Numbered from the stretch's first letter, positions 9,016 to 18,260 are shown. The stretch is 64,000 nt of DNA from Streptomyces sp. SJL17-4 (GCF_036826855.1 NZ_CP104578.1:6483501-6547500), one strand, 5' to 3'. Numbers and translations: made by a program. The notes: generated by a model from the sequence alone, not told the origin.

Positions 9016-9954
9016 GTGCTTGATCCCCAGGATTTGTACGAATGGGACGCCAAGGGCCTGGCTGTCGTCGACCTGGCACTGGCGCAGGAGTCGGCCGGCC
9101 TTGTCATGCTGTACCACTTCGACGGCTACATCGACGCGGGCGAGACCGGTGAGCAGATCATCGAAGGCCTGCTCGACACCCTGCCCCACCAGCTCGTGGC
9201 CCGCTTCGACCACGACCGGCTCGTGGACTACCGCGCCCGCCGCCCGCTGCTGACCTTCCGGCGCGACCGCTGGACCGCGTACGAGACGCCGTCCATCGAG
9301 GTCCGCCTCGTCCAGGACGCCACCGGCGCCCCCTTCCTCGTCCTCTCCGGCCCGGAGCCGGACGTGGAGTGGGAGCGGTTCGCCGCCGCCGTCCGGCAGA
9401 TCATCGAGCGCCTCGGCGTGCGCCTCTCCGTGAACTTCCACGGCATCCCCATGGGGGTACCGCACACCCGGCCCGTCGGCCTCACCCCGCACGGCAGCCG
9501 CACCGACCTCATGCCGGGCCACCGCAGCCCCTTCGACGAGGCGCAGGTACCCGGCAGCGCCGAGGCCCTCGTCGAGTACCGGCTCACCGAGTCCGGCCAC
9601 GACACCCTCGGTGTCGCCGCGCACGTCCCGCACTACGTCGCCCGCTCCCCGTACCCGGACGCGGCACTGACCGCGCTCGAGGCCGTGACGGCCGCCACCG
9701 GCCTCGTCCTCCCCGAGGTCGCGCACTCCCTGCGGACCGAGGCCCGTCGCACCCAGACCGAGATCGACCGCCAGATCGGCGAGGGCGACGAGGAGCTGGT
9801 CGCGCTCGTGCAGGGCCTTGAGCACCAGTACGACGCGGTGGCCGGCGCGGAGACCCGCGGCAGCCTGGTCGCCGAGCCCGTCGACCTGCCGTCGGCGGAC
9901 GAGCTGGGCCGCGAGTTCGAGCGCTTCCTCGCCGAGCGGGAGGGCGACTCCTGA
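9016..9954 (+). CDS. PAC2 family protein
   Basis: A 312-residue soluble protein of the PAC2 family, related to proteasome assembly chaperone 2 and to archaeal and actinobacterial homologues. Characteristic stretches are [27 protein letters not shown], the G-I-P-M-G-V-P-H-T turn and [16 protein letters not shown]. The role in Streptomyces is not established; a link to the 20S proteasome is inferred from the family name only. GTG 9016 was chosen because AGGAGGAG lies 9 bases upstream and the first residues ([10 protein letters not shown]) match the conserved family start. It lies between rpsA and coaE in the same direction. Confidence 0.85.
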   Translation: MLDPQDLYEWDAKGLAVVDLALAQESAGLVMLYHFDGYIDAGETGEQIIEGLLDTLPHQLVARFDHDRLVDYRARRPLLTFRRDRWTAYETPSIEVRLVQDATGAPFLVLSGPEPDVEWERFAAAVRQIIERLGVRLSVNFHGIPMGVPHTRPVGLTPHGSRTDLMPGHRSPFDEAQVPGSAEALVEYRLTESGHDTLGVAAHVPHYVARSPYPDAALTALEAVTAATGLVLPEVAHSLRTEARRTQTEIDRQIGEGDEELVALVQGLEHQYDAVAGAETRGSLVAEPVDLPSADELGREFERFLAEREGDS

Positions 9955-9985
9955 CCCGCCCGGGGCAGGCCCTAAGCTGCCGCTC

Positions 9986-10588
9986 ATGCTGAAGGTGGGC
10001 CTGACCGGCGGGATCGGCGCCGGCAAGAGCGAAGTGTCACGGCTGCTCGTCTCGTACGGGGCCGTGCTGATCGACGCGGACCGGATCGCCCGCGAGGTCG
10101 TCGAGCCCGGAACGCCGGGGCTCGCGGCCGTCGTGAAGGCCTTCGGGGACGACGTCCTCACCGCCGGGGGAACGCTCGACCGACCGAAGCTCGGCTCCAT
10201 CGTGTTCGCCGACGCCGACCGCCTCGCCACCCTCAACGCCATCGTCCACCCGCTGGTCGGGGCCCGGTCGGCGGAGCTGGAGAGCCGGGCGGGCACGGGT
10301 GACGTCGTCGTCCACGACGTACCCCTGCTCACCGAGAACGGGCTCGCACCCCTGTACGACCTGGTCGTGGTCGTGGACGCGTCTCCGGAGACCCAGCTCG
10401 ACCGGCTCGTACGGCTCCGGGGCATGGCCGAGTCCGAGGCACGGGCCCGGATGGCGGCCCAGGCCACGAGGGCGCAGCGACTGGCCGTCGCGGATCTCGT
10501 GATCGACAACGACGGGCCGCTCGACGCGCTCGAACCGCAGGTACGGAAGGTCTGGGACGAGCTGGAGCGCCGGGCGTCGGTGGAATGA
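9986..10588 (+). CDS. coaE: Dephospho-CoA kinase
   Basis: A 200-residue enzyme that phosphorylates the ribose 3'-OH of dephospho-CoA, the last step of coenzyme A synthesis. The P-loop [10 protein letters not shown] is at residues 7-16. The [13 protein letters not shown] segment, the H-P-L-V motif and [13 protein letters not shown] follow the CoaE pattern. The length is short, without the C-terminal UPF0157 extension found in some actinobacteria. CCTAAGCT stands 11-18 bases before the ATG and no ribosome-binding site is visible, so the mRNA may be leaderless or nearly so. The stop overlaps a possible ATG of the next gene. Confidence 0.95.
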   Translation: MLKVGLTGGIGAGKSEVSRLLVSYGAVLIDADRIAREVVEPGTPGLAAVVKAFGDDVLTAGGTLDRPKLGSIVFADADRLATLNAIVHPLVGARSAELESRAGTGDVVVHDVPLLTENGLAPLYDLVVVVDASPETQLDRLVRLRGMAESEARARMAAQATRAQRLAVADLVIDNDGPLDALEPQVRKVWDELERRASVE

Positions 10589-10635
10589 GGGTGCCGGGTC
10601 CGGTGTTCAACCACCGGATCGAGGGGAAGGATGCC

Positions 10636-11025
10636 ATGGTGGCCGACAGAAACCCGGAAACGCACGTCATCGACTTCCGCGCAGCCGAACATCTGCTGGC
10701 CGCGCGGGATCCTCGTGGCGCGGTGAAGCTCCTGGACTCGGTGATCGCCGCCCATCCCGAGAACACGGCGGCGCGTCTGCTGCGGGCCCGTGCCTTCTTC
10801 GCGGCCGCGCAGCTGCGTCCCGCGCAGCTGGAGTTCGAGCTGGTCCTGGAGCGCGAGCCCGACAACGCGTTCGCGCACTTCGCCCTCGCCCGCACCTTCG
10901 AGCGCTCCGGGCTGACCGCCCAGGCCACCCGGCATTTCCGCCTCGCGGCCGCGCTGGACCCGAAGCCGGAGTACCTCCAGGCCGCCGGGTTCGACACGGA
11001 GAACCGGGAGAGCACGGAGAACTGA
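10636..11025 (+). CDS. TPR-repeat protein
   Basis: A 129-residue protein made almost entirely of helical tetratricopeptide-like repeats. Examples are AAEHLLAARDPRGAVKLLDSVI, AARLLRARAFFAAAQLRPAQ and AFAHFALARTFERSGL. It is probably a protein-interaction adaptor with unknown partner. ATG 10636 has GAGGGGAAGG before it; an in-frame ATG at 10585 overlapping the coaE stop would add 17 residues. The last codons (TENRESTEN) lie inside a GAGAAC-type minisatellite that continues past the stop. Confidence 0.75.
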   Translation: MVADRNPETHVIDFRAAEHLLAARDPRGAVKLLDSVIAAHPENTAARLLRARAFFAAAQLRPAQLEFELVLEREPDNAFAHFALARTFERSGLTAQATRHFRLAAALDPKPEYLQAAGFDTENRESTEN

Positions 11026-11095
11026 CCGGGAGAGCACGGAGAACCGGGAGAACCCGGAGAGCACGGAGAACCCGGAGAACCGGGAGAGCGCGGAG
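10995..11095. repeat. Degenerate GAGAAC minisatellite
   Basis: About 100 bases of imperfect tandem repeats built on CACGGAGAACCGGGAGAG (18 bases), with extra GAGAAC/GAGAGC half-units, so that spacings vary from 18 to 27 bases. The first copies encode the C-terminus of the TPR protein; the rest are untranslated. A related but distinct array occurs at 35503-35589. Confidence 0.85.
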
Positions 11096-11104
11096 ACGCC
11101 CTGC

Positions 11105-11386
11105 TCAGCGCCCCGTACCGCCGTGATCCGGTTCGTACGGCGGGATGTCCCGGCCCGGCTGCCAGTGCGGGCCCTGGTGGATGTGGCGCACCACCATCGC
11201 CAGGTCGACCAGGACGACGAGGAACAGCACGCCGCAGGCCGCGGCCCAGCCCGGCCGGCCGAGCAGCGAGAAGACGGTCGTGCCGAAGGCGGCCCAGAGC
11301 AGTCCCCACAGGCCCAGCCAGAAGCGCATGCGCAGGGGACTGCGCGCGGTCGCCGGTTCGTTCCCGGAACGCATGACGGTCACCAT
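11105..11386 (-). CDS. Small membrane protein, DUF6343-like
   Basis: A 93-residue protein with two transmembrane helices (about 22-41 and 47-67). The cytoplasmic-type tail has VVRHIHQGPHWQPGRDIPPYEPD. The N-terminal RSGNEPATARSPLRMRFWL and the tail match my recollection of the Streptomyces family DUF6343. No function is known. An alternative start is the ATG at 11374, which removes four residues and has GGGAG 13 bases upstream. It points the same way as, and lies just downstream of, the lipoprotein gene ending at 11450. Confidence 0.75.
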   Translation of the reverse strand: MVTVMRSGNEPATARSPLRMRFWLGLWGLLWAAFGTTVFSLLGRPGWAAACGVLFLVVLVDLAMVVRHIHQGPHWQPGRDIPPYEPDHGGTGR

Positions 11387-11449
11387 CTCCCGTCCGAGCC
11401 CCGAAGGGCTCTTCCAGGATGGACCCTGCGGCGGGGTGGAGGGAACCGG

Positions 11450-11788
11450 CTAGTGGATGACGTTGTAGCTGCGCCACGGCAGGGCGCCCGGCGCGATCTG
11501 GTTGCTGCTGTTGGTGGGGAGGTAGATGTTGTGCTTCCCCTTGCAGTCGCGCGTCGGGTACAGCCTGATGTCGACCAGGGTGTTGTTCTCGACCCTGGTC
11601 ACCCCGCGCGGGGCGACGAGGCGGTGGCAGCCGTTCACCGAGGGGCTCGTCACGGTCACCACGACCTCGCGCTCCGTCTCGTACGAGAGCGTGCCGACCA
11701 TGGTGCGGCCCAGGCTCGAACAGCCGGCGACGGCGAAGGTGAGCAGCACGGCCCCGGTGGCGGTCGTGAGACGCCGGCGAACGGACAT
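11450..11788 (-). CDS. Small secreted lipoprotein of unknown function
   Basis: A 112-residue protein. The signal peptide MSVRRRLTTATGAVLLTFAVAGC ends in a lipobox with Cys23, so the mature form should be membrane-anchored. The mature part is mostly beta-strand in character (EVVVTVTSP, TRVENNTLVDIRLYP) with two further cysteines at about 54 and 82 that could form a disulfide. I do not recognise a family. GAAGAGG 6-7 bases before the ATG supports this start. It is divergent from the SNF2 helicase. Confidence 0.75.
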   Translation of the reverse strand: MSVRRRLTTATGAVLLTFAVAGCSSLGRTMVGTLSYETEREVVVTVTSPSVNGCHRLVAPRGVTRVENNTLVDIRLYPTRDCKGKHNIYLPTNSSNQIAPGALPWRSYNVIH

Positions 11789-11996
11789 GGCGGTTCCTCT
11801 TCTGTCGGAGTCCAGGTCGGTGTTCCGGCGGCACCTCGGGTGCACCCGGTCCAGGCCACCTTCGCGCCCCCGGGGGCCCTTGTCATCCGCTGCTGGGCCG
11901 CTCGGGCGAACCCGCCTGGCGGCCGTTGTCAGACCCCCGCCGTAAGGTCGGACATCCAGTCGACACTCGTCGCCCGAGGGGAAGGAGCGCGGAGCC

Positions 11997-14861
11997 GTGG
12001 CACACACCTGGACGACCAGTGCCGCCGTCTTCCTGCCTGCCGCCCTGCCCCGTGAGGGCCGTGTGGCCTTCTGGGCCCCCGACGGCGGTGCGCTGCCGGA
12101 CCCGGCGGAGAGCGGCGCGGAGCGCGTCGAGCTGACCGTCGCCCGGCGGCACGGCAGCGGCGCCCGGAGCAGGTCCGTCCCCGCGCTGACCCTGCCGGTC
12201 GACGCCGCGCTGCCCCACCTCGTCGCGGCCCGCCACCACCCGGCCGCCCACCCGGCGACCGCCGGCTGGGGCGCCGCCGCCCTGCACGCCCTGCATCTGG
12301 TGGCCCGCGGCCGCATGCTGCCGGGGCTGACCGCCGACGACCTGGACGCCTGGCGGGCCGGCCCCCTGGACGCCGACGACATCGCCCATCTGCGGGCCGT
12401 CGCCGCGGCCCTGCCGTACGAGGCGCACGCCGTGCCCGTCCCCGGGCTGGGGCAACTGCGCCTGCCCGACCCCGAGGCCCTGGTGCGCGCCTTCCTCGAC
12501 GCGGTCGCCGACATCCTGCCCAGGACCCCGGCCGCCGCCCACGCGGTGGGGGCGCCGTTCGCGGCCCGTGCGCCCCAGCACCTGCCCCGCGCGCGTGCCT
12601 GGGCCGCCGAGGCGGCGGCCGGGATGGACGCGGGCGTCCGGGTCTCGCTCCGTCTGGACTTCTCGCCGTACGAACTGTTCGACACGGCCGACGGCGAAGA
12701 CGGTACGAGCGCCGCTTCCGTGACCTCCCGGGGCGAGCGCCACGCGGCCGCCGCGCTCCTCCAGGTCCACAGCCTCGCCGACCCCACCCTCGTCATCGAC
12801 GCCACGGCGCTGTGGGCGGGCGAGGGCGAGCACTTCGGGCCCCGCGCCCGGATCGACGCGGTCCTCGCCCTGCGCCGGGCCGCCCGTGTCTGGCCGCCGC
12901 TCGCCCGGCTCCTGGAGCGGGAGGTGCCCGACGTCCTCGCCGTCACCGAGGACGAGCTGTACGAACTGCTCGGCCCGGCCGCCGCCCGGCTCGCCGACGC
13001 CGGGGTCGCCGTCCACTGGCCGCGCGAGCTCGCCCGCTCCCTCAGCGCCTCCGCCGTCGTCAGCGCCACCCACACCGCGCCGGGCTCGGCGACCGACGGC
13101 ACCGCGTTCTTCGACAGTGAGGAACTCCTCCGGTTCAACTGGCAGCTGGCCCTCGACGGCGACCCGCTCACCGAGCGGGAGATGGACCACCTCGCCGAGG
13201 CCCACCGGCCGATCGTGCGCCTTCGCGACCAGTGGGTCGTCATCGACCCCGATCTCGTCCGCAAGGCCCGCAAGCGGGAACTCGGCCTGCTCGAACCGGT
13301 CGACGCCCTCGCCGTCGCCCTCACCGGCACCGCGGAGGTGGACGGCGAGACCGTGCCCGCCGTCCCCGTCGGGGCGCTCGCCGCGCTCCGGGACCGGCTC
13401 CTCGCCGGACCCGAGGACGTGCAGGCCCCGCCGGGCCTCACCGCCACCCTCCGCGACTACCAGCTGCGCGGTCTCGCCTGGCTGGACCTGATGACCTCGC
13501 TCGGCCTCGGCGGCTGCCTCGCCGACGACATGGGCCTCGGCAAGACCGTCACCCTCATCGCCCTCCATCTGCGCCGCGCCCGGCGCGCCCCCACCCTCGT
13601 CGTCTGCCCGGCATCGCTGCTCGGCAACTGGCAGCGGGAGGTGGGGAAGTTCGCCCCCGACGTGCCCGTCCGGCGCTTCCACGGTGCCGAGCGCGACCTC
13701 GACGGCGTCGAGGGCGGGTTCGTCCTCACCACCTACGGCACCCTTCGGACGAGCGCCGCCGAACTGGCCGGGCGGGAGTGGGGGATGGTCGTGGCGGACG
13801 AGGCCCAGCACGTCAAGAACCCGTTCTCCGCGACCGCGAGGGCGCTGCGCGAGATCCCCGCGCCCGCCCGGGTCGCCCTCACCGGCACCCCCGTGGAGAA
13901 CAACCTCTCCGAGCTCTGGGCGCTTCTCGACTGGACCACGCCCGGTCTCCTCGGCCCGCTCAAGGCTTTCCGCTCCCGGCACGCCCGCGCCGTCGAGAAC
14001 CACGAGGAGATCGAGCACGAGGAGGCCGTCGAGCGGCTCGCCCGGCTCGTCCGGCCCTTCCTGCTGCGCCGCCGCAAGTCCGACCCCGGCATCGTCCCCG
14101 AGCTGCCGCCCAAGACGGAGTCCGACCATCCCGTCTCCCTCACCCGGGAACAGGCCTCGCTGTACGAGGCGGTCGTCCGCGAGACCATGGCGCGGATCGA
14201 GGAGGCCGAGGGCATCGCCCGCCGGGGCCTCGTCATGAAGCTGCTGACCTCCCTCAAGCAGATCTGCAACCATCCCGCGCAGTACCTGAAGGAGGAGGCG
14301 CCGCGCGGCAGCGGCACCGCACGCCTCGCCGGCCGCTCCGGGAAGCTCGCACTGCTCGACGAGCTCCTGGACACCATCCTCGCCGAGGACGGCTCGGTTC
14401 TCGTCTTCACCCAGTACGTGACGATGGCGCGGCTCCTCGCCGGCCACCTGGCCGCACGCGGCATCCAGGCCCAACTCCTCCACGGCGGCACTCCGGTGGC
14501 CGAGCGGGAGCGGATGGTCGACCGTTTCCAGGCCGGTGAGGTCCCCGTCTTCCTGCTCTCCCTCAAGGCCGCGGGCACCGGCCTCAACCTCACCCGGGCC
14601 GGCCATGTCGTCCACTACGACCGCTGGTGGAACCCGGCCGTCGAGGAGCAGGCCACGGACCGGGCCTACCGCATCGGGCAGACCCAGCCGGTGCAGGTCC
14701 ACCGGCTCGTCGCCGAGGGCACCGTCGAGGACCGGATCGGCGAGATGCTCCGTGCCAAGCGGGCCCTGGCCGACGCCGTCCTCGGCTCGGGCGAGGCGGC
14801 CCTCACCGAACTGACCGACCGGGAGCTCGCCGACCTGGTGTCCCTGAGGAGGCCCTCGTGA
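11997..14861 (+). CDS. SNF2-family DEAD/DEAH helicase
   Basis: A 954-residue SNF2-type double-stranded DNA translocase. The N-terminal half (about 1-470) is the bacterial SNF2-associated region. The ATPase core starts with LRDYQLRGLAWLDLM. Walker A is DDMGLGKT near residue 510 and Walker B is DEAQ near 601. LTGTPVENNLSELWALLDW and the C-terminal lobe NPAVEEQATDRAYRIGQTQPV (about 875-896) complete it. GTG 11997 is preceded by GGAAGGAG. The stop overlaps the GTG of the SWIM-domain gene (GTGA), so the two are translationally coupled. SNF2/SWIM pairs are common in bacteria and probably act together on DNA; the process is not known. Confidence 0.93.
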   Translation: MAHTWTTSAAVFLPAALPREGRVAFWAPDGGALPDPAESGAERVELTVARRHGSGARSRSVPALTLPVDAALPHLVAARHHPAAHPATAGWGAAALHALHLVARGRMLPGLTADDLDAWRAGPLDADDIAHLRAVAAALPYEAHAVPVPGLGQLRLPDPEALVRAFLDAVADILPRTPAAAHAVGAPFAARAPQHLPRARAWAAEAAAGMDAGVRVSLRLDFSPYELFDTADGEDGTSAASVTSRGERHAAAALLQVHSLADPTLVIDATALWAGEGEHFGPRARIDAVLALRRAARVWPPLARLLEREVPDVLAVTEDELYELLGPAAARLADAGVAVHWPRELARSLSASAVVSATHTAPGSATDGTAFFDSEELLRFNWQLALDGDPLTEREMDHLAEAHRPIVRLRDQWVVIDPDLVRKARKRELGLLEPVDALAVALTGTAEVDGETVPAVPVGALAALRDRLLAGPEDVQAPPGLTATLRDYQLRGLAWLDLMTSLGLGGCLADDMGLGKTVTLIALHLRRARRAPTLVVCPASLLGNWQREVGKFAPDVPVRRFHGAERDLDGVEGGFVLTTYGTLRTSAAELAGREWGMVVADEAQHVKNPFSATARALREIPAPARVALTGTPVENNLSELWALLDWTTPGLLGPLKAFRSRHARAVENHEEIEHEEAVERLARLVRPFLLRRRKSDPGIVPELPPKTESDHPVSLTREQASLYEAVVRETMARIEEAEGIARRGLVMKLLTSLKQICNHPAQYLKEEAPRGSGTARLAGRSGKLALLDELLDTILAEDGSVLVFTQYVTMARLLAGHLAARGIQAQLLHGGTPVAERERMVDRFQAGEVPVFLLSLKAAGTGLNLTRAGHVVHYDRWWNPAVEEQATDRAYRIGQTQPVQVHRLVAEGTVEDRIGEMLRAKRALADAVLGSGEAALTELTDRELADLVSLRRPS

Positions 14862-16126
14862 CCACGCCACGGGGCGCGCGCGGAGCAGTGCCCCGCCATG
14901 ACGACCGCCGCCGCAGCTTCCCGCAGGTCGCACCCCGCGAGGCCCCCGACGGGCGGTTCGCCGCCACCTGGTGGGGCAACGCCTGGGTGGAGGCCCTGGA
15001 GGACGCCGCCCTCGACCCGGCCCGCCTCGCCCGCGGCAAGGCGTACGCGGGGCGCGGCCATGTCGACGCGATCACCGTCACCCCCGGCCGGGTCGTCGCG
15101 TACGTCCACGGCAGCCGGCCCCGCCCGTACCGCACCGAGATCAGGATGCGGACCCTCGGCGACGACGGCTGGGAGCGGTTCCTCGACGAGACGACCGCCC
15201 GCCCCGACCACATCGCCGCCCTGCTCGACAAGGACGTGCCGCACGCCCTGGAGGCGGTCACCGGACTGCTGCCCGCGCCGGGCGATCTCGTCCCCGACTG
15301 TTCCTGCCCGGACGACGGTTACCCCTGCAAGCACGCCGCCGCCCTCTGCTACCAGGCCGCCCGGCTCCTCGACGAGGACCCGTTCGTCCTCTTCCTCATG
15401 CGTGGCCGAGGGGAGCAGGAGCTGCTCGCCGAGCTGACCCGGCGCAACGCCGCCCTGTCCGCCGCCGAGACGACCGCCGCCGCACCCCCGATGCCCACCG
15501 TTCCCGCCCGGGCCGTGTTCGAGGCCGCGGAGCGGGCGGGGCTGTCGCTGCCTCCTCCGCTGTCGCCTCCGGACCGGCCCGGCCGCCCGGCCGTCTTCCC
15601 GCCCGACCCCGACGCCCCCGACCCGCTCGCCCTCGACCTCCTCGCCTCCGAAGCCGCCGCCCGCGCCCATGTGTTCCTCACCACGGGGCACGATCCGGTC
15701 GCCGCGCTCACCCCGTGGCAGGACGCCGTCCGGCTGGCCGCCGCGCACCCCGGTTCCGGGCTCACCGCCTCGACCCGCGCCCTCTACCGGGACTTGGCCT
15801 ACGCGCTCGACCGCACCCCCACCGACCTCGCGCGGGCCGTCGCCGCCTGGCGGCAGGGCGGCGCCGCCGGTCTCGCCGTGCTCGAGGAGCCGTGGGATCC
15901 GCCGGCGGGTCCGTTCGACCGGGCCAGACCCGCCCTGATCGCCGCCGACTTCCCGGCCTTCCGCCCCTGGCGCAACCGGCTCTCCACCGAGTCCCTCCAG
16001 CTCCGCCTCGGCCGGGACGGCCTCTGGTACGGCTACGAGTCGGACGCCGGCCGCGAGGACTGGTGGCCGCGCGGCGCCCCCGACCACGACCCGGTCGGCG
16101 CCCTCACCGATCTTCTGGGGCGCTGA
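14858..16126 (+). CDS. SWIM zinc-finger protein coupled to the SNF2 helicase
   Basis: A 422-residue protein. After an N-terminal region starting FAATWWGNAWVEALE, which is typical of these proteins, comes a SWIM zinc finger: C148-x-C150-x6-C157-x-H159 in CSCPDDGYPCKH. The C-terminal 250 residues are helical and Pro/Ala-rich. The SWIM motif binds nucleic acid or protein. It overlaps the helicase by four bases, which implies coupled translation and a likely complex. GTG 14858 is chosen for that overlap. Later regions show no enzyme motif. Confidence 0.88.
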   Translation: MTTPRGARGAVPRHDDRRRSFPQVAPREAPDGRFAATWWGNAWVEALEDAALDPARLARGKAYAGRGHVDAITVTPGRVVAYVHGSRPRPYRTEIRMRTLGDDGWERFLDETTARPDHIAALLDKDVPHALEAVTGLLPAPGDLVPDCSCPDDGYPCKHAAALCYQAARLLDEDPFVLFLMRGRGEQELLAELTRRNAALSAAETTAAAPPMPTVPARAVFEAAERAGLSLPPPLSPPDRPGRPAVFPPDPDAPDPLALDLLASEAAARAHVFLTTGHDPVAALTPWQDAVRLAAAHPGSGLTASTRALYRDLAYALDRTPTDLARAVAAWRQGGAAGLAVLEEPWDPPAGPFDRARPALIAADFPAFRPWRNRLSTESLQLRLGRDGLWYGYESDAGREDWWPRGAPDHDPVGALTDLLGR

Positions 16127-16250
16127 CCGACACTCGAACGGGGCTCACTCGATGGAGTGAAACCCATCAATGGCCTGATCCGGCACGTGCGTTTGTCGCG
16201 TTGATTCCGGTACGGGCACTTGCCCGCACACCTCCGGAAGGCAGGAAGCC

Positions 16251-17051
16251 ATGAGGCAGATTCGCCGAAGTGGTCTGGCCACACTGTTGGTCACGGGTGG
16301 GGCGATCGCCCTCTCGGCCGGCGCCGCGCACGCCGACTCCGGCGCGCAGGGCGCCGCGGTCGGTTCGCCGGGCGTCGGCTCCGGCAATACGGTGCAGCTG
16401 CCGGTGCACGTGCCGGTCAACGTCTGCGGCAACACGGTCAGCGTCGTCGGCCTGCTCAACCCGGCCTTCGGCAACGGCTGCGCCAACCGCTCCGCGGAGA
16501 AGGAGCCCGACGGCTACGGCTCGGAGGACGGCGGCTCCCACAAGGACGAGCCCGGCACCCCGCGCGGCGGAGAGCAGGCAGGCGGTTCGCACGGCGGCGG
16601 GTCCACCGACGCCGGTTCCGCCAACGGCGGCGGGTCCACGGCCGAGACCCACGTCGCGGGCTCTCCCGGCGTGCTCTCCGGGAACGGCCTCCAGCTGCCC
16701 GTCGACCTCCCCGTGAACGTCAGCGGCAACTCGGTCAACGTGGTGGGCATCCTCAACCCGGTCTTCGGCAACACGTCGGTCAACGGCCCCTCGAAGCCCA
16801 CGCCGCCGGTGGAGACGCCGACGCCGCGCCCGCAGACCCCCGTCCGGAACGTGCCGGTTCCCCAGCCGGAGACCGAGACCGAGACGGCGAAGCCCGTTCC
16901 GCTCCCCGCTCCGCAGGGCGAGAAGAGCACGGTCGCGCTGGCCGCCACCGGTTCCGACAGCATCGGGTACACCGGCGCCGCGAGCGCCGCGCTGCTCCTC
17001 GGTGGAGCCCTGCTGTACCGTCGCGCCCGCCGCGCCGGGGACCAGGCCTGA
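16251..17051 (+). CDS. Long chaplin with LAXTG sorting signal
   Basis: A 266-residue secreted surface protein of the chaplin family, the amyloid-forming coat proteins of Streptomyces aerial hyphae. The signal peptide covers residues 1-29. Two chaplin domains (about 43-78 and 142-177) are separated by a Gly/Ser linker. A Pro/Thr-rich wall linker, the sortase-E-type motif LAATG (230-234), a hydrophobic span and a basic tail RRARRA complete it. The first domain has the usual pair Cys59 and Cys77. In the second both positions are Ser (158 and 176), which is odd. GGAAGGCAGGAAG precedes ATG 16251. A CGTTGA hexamer at 16199-16204 matches the BldN-type -10, but no matching -35 is present. Confidence 0.93.
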   Translation: MRQIRRSGLATLLVTGGAIALSAGAAHADSGAQGAAVGSPGVGSGNTVQLPVHVPVNVCGNTVSVVGLLNPAFGNGCANRSAEKEPDGYGSEDGGSHKDEPGTPRGGEQAGGSHGGGSTDAGSANGGGSTAETHVAGSPGVLSGNGLQLPVDLPVNVSGNSVNVVGILNPVFGNTSVNGPSKPTPPVETPTPRPQTPVRNVPVPQPETETETAKPVPLPAPQGEKSTVALAATGSDSIGYTGAASAALLLGGALLYRRARRAGDQA

Positions 17052-17081
17052 CGCTTCCGTCCTCGCGGCCGGGCCGACGTG

Positions 17082-17104
17082 GGCTGACACCCGAGTTGTC
17101 AGCC
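17082..17104. terminator. Bidirectional hairpin between convergent genes
   Basis: GGCTGACA (17082-17089) pairs with TGTCAGCC (17097-17104) around a 7-base loop. It lies between the chaplin and the convergent DUF2293 gene and overlaps the latter's stop codon. Confidence 0.6.
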
Positions 17105-17788
17105 GCGCCCCCGGCCGTCGGCGTCCCCGCCGCCGCGACGCCAGGCCCGGAGCACCGCCTCGATGGCGGGCGCCACCCTCGTCCGGGCCTGGTGCCGAGG
17201 AACACCCCGCATCAGCAAGGTGTCGTACGGCGTGTCGACATGGCGTACGGAGGCGCGCACCGCGGCCGTGACGGCGCCGCGGTCGAGCGAGCGGCCCGCC
17301 GCCGTGCGCCCCACCCGTCCACTGCCCTTCGCCGAGGCGTGGACGGCGATCTCCGTGGCCCGGTCCGCCGGGACGGACGGGAAGAGCCGCAGGATCTCCG
17401 CCCGGAGGACCTCGGTGATCTCCACGTCGAGCGCCGCGCGCCGTACGGCGTCCCGCGCCCGGCGCCTGGCCCGGGCCTCCGCGTCCGCCAGGCAGGACAG
17501 CTCCGCCGCGGCGAGCGCCGCCTCCTCGACGAGCAGGCCCTGACGCTCGTACCGGGTGCGGCGCCGGTTGTGGCGTACGACCACCGCCCAGAGCGTGCTG
17601 CCCTCGCGGGCCCGGCGGGTGAGCGCCGTGTCGCCCCGCCGCAGGAAGACGAGATGCCCGAGGTCGGCGCAGTCGAGACAGACCGGGGCGTTGAACTCGA
17701 CGATCATCCGCTCCAGGGGCCCCTGCCGGCACTCCGAGCAGCGGCGGCGCCTGAGCGGCTCGACGACCACGGGTGCGACGAGGTCCAT
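17099..17788 (-). CDS. DUF2293 domain protein with N-terminal zinc ribbon
   Basis: A 229-residue cytoplasmic protein. Two CxxC pairs (Cys17/Cys20 and Cys37/Cys40) form a probable zinc ribbon at the N-terminus. The middle is helical and Arg/Ala-rich. The C-terminus, with TPYDTLLMRGVPRHQAR and ending in ...VLRAWR, matches the DUF2293 domain (about 150-220). The function is unknown. It is followed at 17802 by another minus-strand gene whose stop lies only 13 bases from this start. Confidence 0.78.
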   Translation of the reverse strand: MDLVAPVVVEPLRRRRCSECRQGPLERMIVEFNAPVCLDCADLGHLVFLRRGDTALTRRAREGSTLWAVVVRHNRRRTRYERQGLLVEEAALAAAELSCLADAEARARRRARDAVRRAALDVEITEVLRAEILRLFPSVPADRATEIAVHASAKGSGRVGRTAAGRSLDRGAVTAAVRASVRHVDTPYDTLLMRGVPRHQARTRVAPAIEAVLRAWRRGGGDADGRGRG

Positions 17789-17801
17789 GTCCGGGCCCCG
17801 C

Positions 17802-18260
17802 TCAGCGCACGCCGGGCGCGGCCGCGGCGATGAACTCGGCGAGCGCTTCCTTCGCCTCCGCCGAGCGACGGGCGCGCTCGGTCTCTCCCCGTGCCTCGTG
17901 CATGCAGTGGGCCTGCTCGAAGGCGGCCTCGGCCAGCCGCCGGACCTGTGGGTCGTCGCAGACCAGCTGCACGCGGAAGAGGGCCTGCCGGGCGGCGGTC
18001 CGCTGCCGGTAGGAGGCGTGGCGGGACTCCTCCGCCTCCTCCGAGCCGGGCTCCTCGGCCGCCCGGAACCAGCGGTCGTTCTGGCTGTGCCGGTAGTCGA
18101 CGACCGCGCCCGCGTAGGCGCTGTAGGTCGCGATCCGCTCCTGGCGGAGCTGTTCGGTCCGGGCCAGCGAGGCGGTGCGCTCGGTGGCCCGCCCCTGGAA
18201 CCAGTGCGTGGCGATGACGCCCAACAGGGTCCCCGCCACCGCTATCAGCGCCACATCCAT
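17802..18260 (-). CDS. Hypothetical membrane-anchored coiled-coil protein
   Basis: A 152-residue protein with one N-terminal membrane span (MDVALIAVAGTLLGVIATHWF) and a charged helical cytoplasmic part rich in Arg, Glu and Ala, probably coiled coil. I chose ATG 18260 because the membrane span then starts at residue 2 and GGGAGGGGG lies upstream. The frame is open 12 codons further, to 18296. Similar Streptomyces proteins are annotated only as hypothetical. It is likely co-transcribed with the DUF2293 gene downstream. Confidence 0.65.
   Translation of the reverse strand: MDVALIAVAGTLLGVIATHWFQGRATERTASLARTEQLRQERIATYSAYAGAVVDYRHSQNDRWFRAAEEPGSEEAEESRHASYRQRTAARQALFRVQLVCDDPQVRRLAEAAFEQAHCMHEARGETERARRSAEAKEALAEFIAAAAPGVR

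Noticed and set aside
7124..9079. 651-codon minus-strand ORF opposite rpsA
   Set aside because: Asp/Leu/Val-rich mirror of S1 codons; rpsA is certain.
11883..14933. 1016-codon minus-strand ORF opposite the SNF2 helicase
   Set aside because: Antisense shadow of G/C-rich third positions; no motif.
16177..16204. BldN-type promoter for the chaplin gene
   Set aside because: The -10 CGTTGA fits, but the required -35 (CGTAAC, 16 bases upstream) reads GATCCG.
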